Shown: positions 1-6,249 of the stretch, piece by piece
Layout: each line of letters starts with the position of its first letter
How positions within the stretch are numbered: the first letter of the stretch is position 1
Assembly: GCA_009930445.1 (NCBI GenBank)
Contig: RZYD01000147.1
Coordinates: 1 to 6,249, forward strand
DNA: 6,249 bases
Source of the DNA: Bacteroidia bacterium
GTDB lineage: Bacteria > Bacteroidota > Bacteroidia > Bacteroidales > BM520
Direction of reading: 5' to 3'
Notes under the pieces: model-generated
What the model was told of the DNA's origin: nothing
The model's database searches: none
Seen by the model: only the letters and a program-made list of their open reading frames with translations
Made by a program: the position numbers and the translations under genes

Positions 1-527
1 GGCGTGGCTCCGGCCCACAACTGTTGGCCGGTAAAGGCAATATAACTGAAAGCATTGGGATAGGCTACAGTGAGTGCCTGAAACAACCATGCGGCCTGTG
101 GCTTCAGCCGCCCCCTTTTTGTCAGGGTTCGCGAAAGCACTACCTTCTGAAATACTCCTTTTTTTACTTCCTGCACCAAAGCAGCAACTTGTGCCTTAAA
201 CTCCTTAGCATGGGTATCCGTCGTGGCCCCTTCCGTAGGGATATTCACCCCTCTGGATCCGGGAAGGGGAAGTGTTCCGGTAAAATTACTCCCCTGCTCA
301 AAAAACTCATAATCACCATGAATCAACACGGCAGGGTAGGCATTGTCAGAAGCAAAAGGGTAGAGTAAAAATCCTTTGGACGAAAACCATACTGCCTTGT
401 CACCGGCAATGTGTGGCTCCGGATCTTTCTGAATCAACAACACAGAAGAATCGGCGCCCGGCAGCCGATAGGCAGCAAAAATAAATTGATGCTGAATACA
501 ATACTGAACCGCTTCAAGAAAAGTCAT
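1..527 (-). CDS. menF: Isochorismate synthase (MenF/EntC family), N-terminal part, cut by window edge
   Basis: This frame opens with ATG at 525-527 and runs without a stop to base 1, giving 175 complete codons plus a partial Pro codon; the C-terminal half lies outside. The family converts chorismate to isochorismate in the cytoplasm, the first committed step towards menaquinone or catechol siderophores. I see the chorismate-binding-domain signature GVFQKVVLSR at residues 124-133; by analogy with E. coli EntC Lys147 and MenF Lys190, Lys128 should be the general base. Farther on come AYPNAFSYIAF (155-165) and LWAGATP (170-176), which match the F-x-G-A-T-P-E strand of the family. The catalytic Glu of the C-terminal half is not visible. 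The N-terminal part is shorter than in E. coli MenF. The start lies 6 bases after the stop of the thioesterase gene, so the two are probably cotranscribed and perhaps translationally coupled. A purine run (AGGGG) abuts the ATG, too close for an ideal ribosome-binding site. Family assignment is firm; MenF rather than EntC is inferred from the organism type. Confidence 0.88.
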   Translation of the reverse strand, partial: MTFLEAVQYCIQHQFIFAAYRLPGADSSVLLIQKDPEPHIAGDKAVWFSSKGFLLYPFASDNAYPAVLIHGDYEFFEQGSNFTGTLPLPGSRGVNIPTEGATTDTHAKEFKAQVAALVQEVKKGVFQKVVLSRTLTKRGRLKPQAAWLFQALTVAYPNAFSYIAFTGQQLWAGAT

Positions 528-533
528 CCCCTG

Positions 534-944
534 CTACTTTTTTACAATTGCTATAGAAACACGTACTACCGAAATTAGTTTATTCGTTGTATCGCAAATT
601 ATCCGGCAATCCCACAAGTGTTTGTTTTTCCCTTTATGAATCAACACGGCTTCTCCCGTTACGGCACCGGAGGTGATACTGCTAAGATGAGTGCCATAAA
701 CATGAGTACCAAATACATTATAGTTTTCTGCATCAGTAATTGCATACGAACCTATACTGGCAAGCGTTTCGGCAAAAGCCAGCGTCGCTCCTCCATGCAA
801 AAACCCCATGGGCTGACGGGTCTTATTTTCTACCGGCATAATTCCAATAACCCTTTCATCATTGATTTCGGAAACTTTAATCCCTAAATGGCTGATTAAG
901 GTGCCTTCAGCCCATTGATTCAATACATCAACACTTTTCTTCAT
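534..944 (-). CDS. menI: Hotdog-fold acyl-CoA thioesterase, probable 1,4-dihydroxy-2-naphthoyl-CoA hydrolase
   Basis: This gene encodes a complete 136-residue protein, the usual size for single-domain PaaI/YdiI-type hotdog thioesterases. The motif GFLHGGATLAFAETLAS (residues 47-63) carries the HGG turn at 50-52 and Glu59, equivalent to the catalytic Glu63 of E. coli MenI (YdiI). The second conserved strand is seen as GTHVYGTHLSSITSGAVTGEA (about 79-99). The family hydrolyses aryl- or acyl-CoA thioesters as a cytoplasmic homotetramer. The adjacent isochorismate synthase gene, 6 bases downstream in the same direction, suggests the substrate is DHNA-CoA from menaquinone synthesis. A proofreading thioesterase like EntH or a phenylacetate PaaI enzyme are alternatives; no siderophore or phenylacetate genes are visible. 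The start at 942-944 is the only sensible one, preceded by an A/T-rich stretch without a Shine-Dalgarno sequence. The family call is strong, the substrate is inference. Confidence 0.85.
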   Translation of the reverse strand: MKKSVDVLNQWAEGTLISHLGIKVSEINDERVIGIMPVENKTRQPMGFLHGGATLAFAETLASIGSYAITDAENYNVFGTHVYGTHLSSITSGAVTGEAVLIHKGKNKHLWDCRIICDTTNKLISVVRVSIAIVKK

Positions 945-966
945 AAAATTATTTTTATATTTGAGA

Positions 967-974
967 CTAAATTA
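967..974 (-). promoter_or_regulatory. Possible -7 box of the thioesterase-menF operon
   Basis: Read on the minus strand, TAATTTAG matches the Bacteroidota -7 consensus TAnnTTTG with one mismatch and lies 22 bases before the thioesterase ATG. No TTG element at -33 is present at the proper spacing. In such A/T-rich DNA this could be chance, so the call is weak. Confidence 0.3.
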
Positions 975-1040
975 CTGTTTTTACTGAATCTGGAATTCAT
1001 CAATTTATTTCTAAACCCATTATCAAGAAGAATAAATCCC

Positions 1041-1048
1041 TACATTTG
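1041..1048 (+). promoter_or_regulatory. Probable -7 promoter box of the TPR histidine kinase gene
   Basis: TACATTTG matches the Bacteroidota sigma-ABfr -7 consensus TAnnTTTG exactly. It ends 27 bases before the kinase ATG, giving a predicted leader of about 20 nt. No clear TTG at -33 is seen. The box directly adjoins a 12-bp palindrome that would cover the predicted transcription start. Confidence 0.6.
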
Positions 1049-1060
1049 TATGAATTCATA
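1049..1060. repeat. Perfect 12-bp palindrome at the kinase promoter; possible operator
   Basis: TATGAATTCATA is its own reverse complement. It begins one base after the TACATTTG box and would sit over the transcription start. Its core GAATTCAT recurs at 993-1000 in the same 131-bp divergent region, 59 bp upstream. Placement suggests a dimeric-regulator site, but A/T-rich palindromes of this length can arise by chance. Confidence 0.3.
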
Positions 1061-1075
1061 ACCGATTAACATACT

Positions 1076-3247
1076 ATGAAGATCATTTACGTACTGTTTT
1101 TCATTTTGCTGGGCACAACGGTATTCTGTAATGCTTCCAATCTCTCGTATTCTGATCAGGAAAACATGGCAAAGGACGATATTACACAAACCGTGGTGAA
1201 ATACATGATAAAAGGGAATGATTACAAAAACACCGACGATAAAAAAGTGCAGGAAGCCTATCTTCAGGCCTACCACCTCAGCCAAGGAAACCTCAATGAC
1301 TCCCTGATGGCAGAAATAACGGCTACGCTGGGGGCAACCTATTATCGTCTTCAGAAAAATGATTCAGCCCGCTATTTTTACTATGAAGCCCTGAAATATC
1401 TGCAAAACCAGAACAACCCCAGTCTGGCTTCACGCGTACACTTTAATCTCTATTTACACTATGAGTCGTTGGGAATAATGGATTCAACGGAATACTACTT
1501 CCATGCCGGAAAGAAGCTGGCCGAAGAAAGTCAGGATTCCTCGGTAATCATGTTCAGTAAATTTGAAGCAGCCCGATACGATCAGCGCAAAGGAGACTAT
1601 GCCGGAGCGATTAAAAATTTCAACGAATGCATTGCATACAATCTGCGGCACAAAGATTACCTTAAGTTGAAATATGAATACAACAACCTGGGAATCACCT
1701 ATATGAAAATCGGCGCATTGGAAGCCGCCAGACAGGCCTATTATCATGGGCTGCAAGTGGAAGACCCCTCAAACAGTAATACAGATATTTATCTATACAA
1801 TAACCTGGGGGAACTATTTCGGAATTACCTGAATGAACCTGACAGCGCGTTTTACTACTACCGGTTATCCGGCGATCTGGCGTTGAAAAATGGACAGGAA
1901 CGGTCATGGCTGATTGCCATGATCAACACCGGAAACCTATACGAGCAACTCGAAGAATACAGTAAAGCAGCCAAAATCTATCTGGAAATCCTGCGCCACG
2001 ATAATATCTCCTTCTACCATCAAATAAAAACCGCAGTTACCATCAATTTAGGTATTATACAATACCAGTTAGGCCGGTATTCCGACGCCAGGTTTTACCT
2101 CGACGAGGGCTACAGAATGGCGCTGGAAGGAGAATATCAGGAATATCAGCTCAATGCGCTTAAATTTTATATTTTGCTTGCAGCCCGTGACGGGAACGGC
2201 CCTTGGGCGGAAGAAAACCTTCGGCAATATTTGGAATTAAAAGATACCCTGACCCATCATACCCATACCCGGGAAATCAGTGAACTGAAAGTGGTATGGG
2301 AAACGGATCAGATGGAGCAAGACAACGCTGCACTCCGAATACAAAACCAATTAAAAGAAGATATCATTCATCGCCAAAAAACAACACTGGTTCATATGAT
2401 CGTCAGTATTCTGGTATTAGCAGGCCTGATTATTTATATCTCATTTCTTCTCCGGAAACGAAAAATACTGAATGAACAACTCAACCAATACCTCCAAAAA
2501 ATTTCAGAACAAAATACGCTAATTGAAAAACAAAATAAATCACTCTCAAACTCAAACACTACAAAAGATAAACTCTTCTCGATTATCGCGCATGACTTAA
2601 GAAGTCCACTTAGCTTGATTCTTTCGTACCTGGAGATACTGGATGATGAGGCCTGTGACTTTGATGGGCAACGATTTAAACAACTGGTTAAAGATTTACG
2701 CCTTGATGTAGAGAACACGTCGCATTTACTGAGTAACCTTCTGGAGTGGTCGCTGGCACAACAAAACGGCATTACAAATTCGCCAGAAAAGGTGGTCATT
2801 GCCAAAGAAGCAGAGCGGGTGGTTTCTTTACTCGGGCTGCGGATAAAAGAAAAAAAACAAACGATTACCATCGCGATTCCGTCAAACTGCGTGGCCTGGT
2901 GTGATGCACAGCTTTTCCGCAATGCCTTGCTAAATCTGCTGAACAATGCAGTCAAATTTACTCCTAATCATGGGGCAATAACCATCAAAAGCACACAAAC
3001 CGGGAAATGGATCTCTGTTTGTGTAATTGATAACGGCATCGGTATCGCACCCGAAAACACCGATAAATTATTTACCATTGCTAGTGGTTTTCACACCAAC
3101 GGTACAGAAAATGAAAAAGGGACTGGCCTGGGACTGGCCATGTGCAGGGATTATGTACATACCATGGGAGGGCAATTATCGGTTGACAGCAAAGAAGGAA
3201 TTGGCAGCACATTTTGTTTCACAATTCCTTCAGCAGAAGGAGAATAA
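1076..3247 (+). CDS. Membrane sensor histidine kinase with periplasmic TPR repeats
   Basis: The gene encodes 723 residues. Residues 1-20 look like a signal peptide (charged start, hydrophobic IIYVLFFILLGTTVF, likely cleavage after CNA). Residues about 80-390 contain roughly eight TPR-like helix pairs, for example at 200-230 (NNLGITYMKIG, then ALEAARQAYYHGL) and 282-306. A charged, probably coiled-coil linker (398-435) leads to one membrane segment at about 438-459, followed by RKRK, so the TPRs should be periplasmic and the kinase cytoplasmic. A second coiled coil (463-498) precedes the HisKA domain, with H-box FSIIAHDLRSPLS and phospho-acceptor His506. The HATPase domain has the N box around Asn616, Asn620 and Asn624, the G1 box DNGIGI (652-657) and the G2 box GTGLGL (682-687), so it appears catalytically intact. 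There is no receiver domain and no response regulator in the window; the partner and signal are unknown. An exact -7 box lies upstream. The ATG at 1076 is chosen because it gives the complete signal peptide; no Shine-Dalgarno sequence is seen. The architecture call is firm, the biological role cannot be stated. Confidence 0.93.
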   Translation: MKIIYVLFFILLGTTVFCNASNLSYSDQENMAKDDITQTVVKYMIKGNDYKNTDDKKVQEAYLQAYHLSQGNLNDSLMAEITATLGATYYRLQKNDSARYFYYEALKYLQNQNNPSLASRVHFNLYLHYESLGIMDSTEYYFHAGKKLAEESQDSSVIMFSKFEAARYDQRKGDYAGAIKNFNECIAYNLRHKDYLKLKYEYNNLGITYMKIGALEAARQAYYHGLQVEDPSNSNTDIYLYNNLGELFRNYLNEPDSAFYYYRLSGDLALKNGQERSWLIAMINTGNLYEQLEEYSKAAKIYLEILRHDNISFYHQIKTAVTINLGIIQYQLGRYSDARFYLDEGYRMALEGEYQEYQLNALKFYILLAARDGNGPWAEENLRQYLELKDTLTHHTHTREISELKVVWETDQMEQDNAALRIQNQLKEDIIHRQKTTLVHMIVSILVLAGLIIYISFLLRKRKILNEQLNQYLQKISEQNTLIEKQNKSLSNSNTTKDKLFSIIAHDLRSPLSLILSYLEILDDEACDFDGQRFKQLVKDLRLDVENTSHLLSNLLEWSLAQQNGITNSPEKVVIAKEAERVVSLLGLRIKEKKQTITIAIPSNCVAWCDAQLFRNALLNLLNNAVKFTPNHGAITIKSTQTGKWISVCVIDNGIGIAPENTDKLFTIASGFHTNGTENEKGTGLGLAMCRDYVHTMGGQLSVDSKEGIGSTFCFTIPSAEGE

Positions 3248-3252
3248 TTTAA

Positions 3253-3285
3253 CCTGAAATTTTTACCTTCGCACCCTGAAATTTT
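3253..3285. repeat. Exact 11-bp direct repeat bracketing the aspS promoter box
   Basis: CCTGAAATTTT occurs at 3253-3263 and again at 3275-3285, with a 22-bp period, about two helical turns. The intervening 11 bases contain most of the TACCTTCG box, so the copies lie on the upstream side and over the predicted transcription start of aspS. This spacing would place two protein sites on the same face of the helix. Function is unproven; a local duplication is also possible. Confidence 0.4.
3264..3271 (+). promoter_or_regulatory. Probable -7 promoter box of aspS
   Basis: TACCTTCG differs from the Bacteroidota consensus TAnnTTTG at one base and is followed by CACC, resembling common TACCTTTGC start regions in this phylum. 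It lies 26 bases before the aspS ATG and suggests that aspS is transcribed on its own, besides any read-through from the kinase gene 50 bp upstream. No terminator hairpin was found between the two genes, and no -33 TTG is evident. Confidence 0.5.
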
Positions 3286-3297
3286 AAGCCTTAAGAT

Positions 3298-5046
3298 ATG
3301 CTACGTACACACACCTGCGGTGAACTCCGCCTGAATCATATAAACCAGCAGGTCACCTTGTCTGGTTGGGTGAGAAAATCACGCGACCTGGGAGGCATGA
3401 CCTTCATCGATCTGCGTGATCGTTACGGCATTACACAACTTGTTTTCAATATGGAAAACAATTCGGAACTGTGTAATGCTGCCCGTTCGCTGGGCCGTGA
3501 ATTTGTAATTCAGGTTATGGGTGTTGTGGCAGAAAGAAGCAATAAAAACAAAAATATCCCCACTGGAGAGATAGAAATATTAGTAGAAAAAATCACTCTT
3601 CTAAATACATCGAAACTGCCTCCCTTTACTATTGAAAACGAAACGGATGGTGGCGAAGAGTTGCGCATGAAATACCGCTATCTTGACCTCCGGAGGGAGT
3701 GCAACCGCAATAACCTGGCACTGCGGCATAAAATGAGCATCGAAACCCGCAAATACCTCAACGATCAGGGATTTATGGAAATTGAAACGCCAGTGCTGAT
3801 TAAAAGCACACCCGAAGGCGCCAGAGATTTCGTTGTCCCCTCACGGATGAACCCAAATCAGTTTTATGCACTGCCACAGTCGCCCCAGACTTTCAAACAA
3901 TTGCTGATGGTGGCCGGATACGACCGCTACTTCCAAATTGTAAAATGTTTCCGCGATGAAGACCTGCGCGCCGACCGGCAACCTGAATTTACACAAATCG
4001 ATTGTGAAATGTCGTTTGTGGAACAGGAAGACATTCTGAACACCTTCGAAGCACTGGCGAAGCATTTATTCAGGGCGATAAAAGGTGTTGAAGTCGATCA
4101 TTTTCATCGTTTGCCCTATTCCGAGGCACTCAGGCTGTATGGCTCTGACAAACCCGACCTGCGTTTCGCCATGCAATTTACTGAACTGAACGACCTCGCG
4201 CAAAATAAAGGCTTCAGCGTATTTGATCAGGCAGAACTCGTAGTGGGCATATGCGCACAGGGTGCAGCCGCCTGGTCGCGCAAAGAACTCGATGCCCTGA
4301 CCGATTTTGTAAAAAAACCTCAAATCGGGGCACAGGGACTGGTTTACGTGAAATACAATGAAGATAATACGTTTAAATCGTCGGTAGACAAATTTTTTAG
4401 TACGGCAGACTTTACCGCCTGGGCCGGGCGGTTCAATGCGCAGCCCGGTGATCTGATGCTGATTCTTGCTGGTGAAACAGCAAAAATACGAAAAGCACTC
4501 TGCGAACTGCGTCTGGAAATGGGCTCACGTCTGGGATTGCGTGATCCACAACAATTTGCCCCACTCTGGGTCGTTGATTTTCCACTGCTCGAATGGGATG
4601 AAGAAACCCAACGCTTTTATGCCATGCACCACCCCTTTACCTCTCCCAAACCAGAAGATATTGAACTCCTCGAAACCCATCCGGGAATCGTCCGGGCTAA
4701 CGCTTATGACCTGGTTATCAACGGAGTAGAAATTGGAGGCGGGTCAATTCGAATACACGATAAATCATTACAAAATAAAATGTTTACGGCATTGGGCTTT
4801 TCGCCGGAAGAGGCGCAAAATCAATTCGGTTTTCTGCTCAACGCATTTGAATATGGCGCACCGCCTCATGGAGGAATTGCCTTTGGTTTCGACCGTTGGT
4901 GCTCCCTTTTCGGTGGACAGGACTCGATACGCGATTTTATTGCCTTCCCGAAAAACAATTCCGGAAGAGATGTAATGATTGATTCCCCGTCAACCATTGC
5001 ACAGGTTCAGTTGGATGAACTGCGTTTGATTTTAAAAAAGCCTTAA
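3298..5046 (+). CDS. aspS: Aspartyl-tRNA synthetase, bacterial type
   Basis: This gene encodes a complete 582-residue class II synthetase, which attaches aspartate to tRNA(Asp) in the cytoplasm using ATP. The N-terminal OB-fold anticodon-binding domain (1-105) has SGWVRKSRDLGG and FIDLRDRYG. The catalytic core begins around 120 with RYLDLRR; motif 1 surrounds MEIETPVLIKSTPEGARDF (160-178). Motif 2 is KCFRDEDLRADRQPEFTQID (216-235), with the ATP-contacting Arg219. A GAD insertion domain (about 285-410), typical of bacterial AspRS, includes VVGICAQGAAAWSRKELDAL. Motif 3 is GIAFGFDRWCSLFGG (526-540) with Arg533, followed by IRDFIAFPKNNSGRDVMID. Leu31 aligns with Leu30 of E. coli AspRS, whereas non-discriminating enzymes such as that of Pseudomonas have His there; this suggests an enzyme specific for tRNA(Asp). 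The start at 3298 gives the standard MLRTHTCGEL opening; no Shine-Dalgarno sequence is present. The last codons and stop lie in an A-rich run, and the U32 gene converges from the right. Confidence 0.97.
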   Translation: MLRTHTCGELRLNHINQQVTLSGWVRKSRDLGGMTFIDLRDRYGITQLVFNMENNSELCNAARSLGREFVIQVMGVVAERSNKNKNIPTGEIEILVEKITLLNTSKLPPFTIENETDGGEELRMKYRYLDLRRECNRNNLALRHKMSIETRKYLNDQGFMEIETPVLIKSTPEGARDFVVPSRMNPNQFYALPQSPQTFKQLLMVAGYDRYFQIVKCFRDEDLRADRQPEFTQIDCEMSFVEQEDILNTFEALAKHLFRAIKGVEVDHFHRLPYSEALRLYGSDKPDLRFAMQFTELNDLAQNKGFSVFDQAELVVGICAQGAAAWSRKELDALTDFVKKPQIGAQGLVYVKYNEDNTFKSSVDKFFSTADFTAWAGRFNAQPGDLMLILAGETAKIRKALCELRLEMGSRLGLRDPQQFAPLWVVDFPLLEWDEETQRFYAMHHPFTSPKPEDIELLETHPGIVRANAYDLVINGVEIGGGSIRIHDKSLQNKMFTALGFSPEEAQNQFGFLLNAFEYGAPPHGGIAFGFDRWCSLFGGQDSIRDFIAFPKNNSGRDVMIDSPSTIAQVQLDELRLILKKP

Positions 5047-5074
5047 AAAAAACCATTCGATAGCTGCAACCGGA

Positions 5075-6249
5075 TTAAAACTCCGGCCGAACCCATTTAT
5101 AAACTTTATCGGAACGGCGCAGAAATCCGATGCCGGGGATGGAACATTTTATTCCTTTTTCAGCGCGGGAAACCGAAACATTATCCACACGAATCTCCTC
5201 CACATGGTAATCAACTACACCGGTAGTCGGGCCAATAATCACCAGATCATCCCCCACTTCCAGCACATCGGTTTCAAGTTTTAACTCCGCTACCTCCAAT
5301 TTTGTAAAATAGTTGCTAACCGTACCGGTATATTTCTTAATGCGGGTGGCCCTGTTGCCATACAGCTCAGCCCATTCTCCCATTTTCCTTCCCAAATAAT
5401 ACCCATCCCAGAAACCGCGGTTGAAAACTTGCTCCAGCCGATGATTCCAGCGATCAATTTTTTCCTGCGTATAACTCCCATCCTGCCAGGCATTTACCGC
5501 CTCTTTGTAGCATTCTGTTACGGTTTTCACATAATCTGCCGAACGGCCACGACCTTCAATTTTCAGCACCTTCACGCCGGCATTCAGCATTTGATCCAAA
5601 AAATCGATGGTTTTTAAATCTTTTGGCGACATGATATACTCGTGGTCAATAGCAAGCTCGATTTCGCGATCACGGTCGAATACCTGATAGGGCCTTCTGC
5701 AGAGCTGATAGCAGGCGCCCCTGTTGCCCGACGCTTTAGGGCCATAAGTATCGAGGCTAAGATAGCACTTTCCGGAAATGGCCATACAGAGGGCCCCATG
5801 GGCAAACATCTCAATTTCAACAAGCCGGCCGGAAGGTCCCCTGACTGAATCGCGGACAATAGAATCGGTGATAACTTTCACCTGCTGCAGATTAAGCTCA
5901 CGGGCAAGAACCACCACATCGGCATAACGGCTAAAAAACCTGACGGCCTCCATATTGCTCACATTGGCCTGCGTAGAAATATGAACCTCCAGGCCCACAT
6001 GATGCGCATACTCAATTACGCTAAGATCTGTCGCAATTATTGCTGATATCCCCTGTTTCCGGGCTTCATCCACCAACTGCCGCATTTCCGGCAACTCATG
6101 GTCATATATTATCGTATTCAACGCCAGATAACTTTTTATCTGATGCTCCACACACCGCAAGGTAATTTCCGGAAGGTCATTCACAGAAAAATTCTGCGAC
6201 GACGACCTTGAGCGCATATTTAAATTACCGACACCAAAATAAACCGAGT
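5075..6249 (-). CDS. Peptidase U32 family protein, probable tRNA U34 hydroxylation enzyme (TrhP/YegQ/YrrO-like); 5' end outside window
   Basis: The frame contains 390 codons plus stop and stays open to the window edge. The first ATG (6215-6217) is internal: the codons before it read SVYFGVGNLN and continue into MRSRSSSQNF, matching the conserved N-terminal YFGVGxLNMRSR stretch of the family, so perhaps 20-30 residues are missing. Numbering from that Met, EMFAHGALCMAISGKCYLS (136-154) fits the PROSITE-style U32 signature. Cys144, Cys151, Cys169 and Cys173 are candidates for iron-sulfur cluster ligands. MSPKDL (196-201) and VLKIEGRGRSADYV (217-230) are further family blocks. Residues 295-376 form a small C-terminal beta domain (KYTGTVSNYF to VYKWV) as in the U32_C domain. 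Family members TrhP and RlhA are known to hydroxylate tRNA U34 or 23S rRNA in a prephenate-dependent way; older names call them collagenase-like peptidases. tRNA modification is the likelier role, but the RNA target is inferred. It converges with aspS, with 28 bp between the stops and no convincing terminator; only a 5-bp CCGGA/TCCGG hairpin (5070-5086) overlaps its own stop. Confidence 0.88.
   Translation of the reverse strand, partial: SVYFGVGNLNMRSRSSSQNFSVNDLPEITLRCVEHQIKSYLALNTIIYDHELPEMRQLVDEARKQGISAIIATDLSVIEYAHHVGLEVHISTQANVSNMEAVRFFSRYADVVVLARELNLQQVKVITDSIVRDSVRGPSGRLVEIEMFAHGALCMAISGKCYLSLDTYGPKASGNRGACYQLCRRPYQVFDRDREIELAIDHEYIMSPKDLKTIDFLDQMLNAGVKVLKIEGRGRSADYVKTVTECYKEAVNAWQDGSYTQEKIDRWNHRLEQVFNRGFWDGYYLGRKMGEWAELYGNRATRIKKYTGTVSNYFTKLEVAELKLETDVLEVGDDLVIIGPTTGVVDYHVEEIRVDNVSVSRAEKGIKCSIPGIGFLRRSDKVYKWVRPEF

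Noticed and set aside
24..368. Plus-strand 114-residue ORF
   Set aside because: It lies antisense to the isochorismate synthase frame, which has recognisable motifs; its own translation shows no family features.
618..887. Plus-strand 89-residue ORF opposite the thioesterase
   Set aside because: Fully contained in the antisense of a conserved hotdog gene; no independent support.
2434..2955. Minus-strand 173-residue ORF, antisense to the kinase
   Set aside because: It is a long shadow of the HisKA/HATPase coding region, Ser/Phe/Arg-rich as expected for a reverse-frame translation, with no motif of its own.
3119..3139. Tandem 10-bp repeat GGGACTGGCC with 11-bp period
   Set aside because: It encodes part of the conserved G2 box (GTGLGLA) of the kinase; the repetition follows from similar Gly-Leu codons.
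3281..3296. Short inverted repeat TTAAGCCTTAA before aspS
   Set aside because: A 5-bp A/T-rich stem with a one-base centre and no following T-run; too weak for a terminator or operator call.
5041..5086. Possible terminator between convergent aspS and U32 genes (A8 run at 5045-5052; CCGGA/TCCGG hairpin at 5070-5086)
   Set aside because: The hairpin stem is only 5 bp, overlaps the U32 stop, and is 17 bases away from the T-run on the minus strand; no standard rho-independent structure could be built.

Overview
The window most likely comes from a member of the Bacteroidota, probably Bacteroidales or a close relative. Three things point that way: -7-like promoter boxes of the TAnnTTTG type rather than sigma-70 boxes, genes that start without clear Shine-Dalgarno sequences, and a sensor kinase with a periplasmic TPR array, an architecture common in that phylum. 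The assignment to order is inference. All DNA is accounted for by five protein genes and short intergenic gaps. No RNA gene, mobile element, CRISPR array or integration scar was seen.

Left part, minus strand (1-944): a hotdog-fold thioesterase of the MenI/PaaI type is followed, 6 bases later, by the N-terminal part of an isochorismate synthase (MenF/EntC family) that runs off the left edge. Together they look like the start of a menaquinone operon. MenF converts chorismate to isochorismate, and the thioesterase would hydrolyse 1,4-dihydroxy-2-naphthoyl-CoA later in the same pathway. A siderophore pair (EntC/EntH) is the main alternative.

Middle, plus strand (1076-5046): a 131-bp divergent intergenic region (945-1075) separates the thioesterase from a 723-residue membrane sensor histidine kinase (signal peptide, about eight TPR-like repeats, one membrane segment, HisKA and HATPase domains). 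No response regulator is visible. It is followed after 50 bp by a full-length bacterial-type aspartyl-tRNA synthetase (aspS) that appears to have its own promoter. That promoter box is bracketed by an exact 11-bp direct repeat.

Right part, minus strand (5075-6249): a peptidase-U32-family protein of the TrhP/YegQ/YrrO type, probably involved in tRNA U34 hydroxylation, converges on aspS with 28 bp between the stop codons. Its reading frame stays open to the right edge and the family's N-terminal motif continues upstream of the first in-window ATG, so the true start lies outside the window.

The content is mostly core metabolism and translation. I found no convincing undescribed system. The points most worth checking are the unpaired TPR kinase and two short symmetric or repeated elements at promoters.
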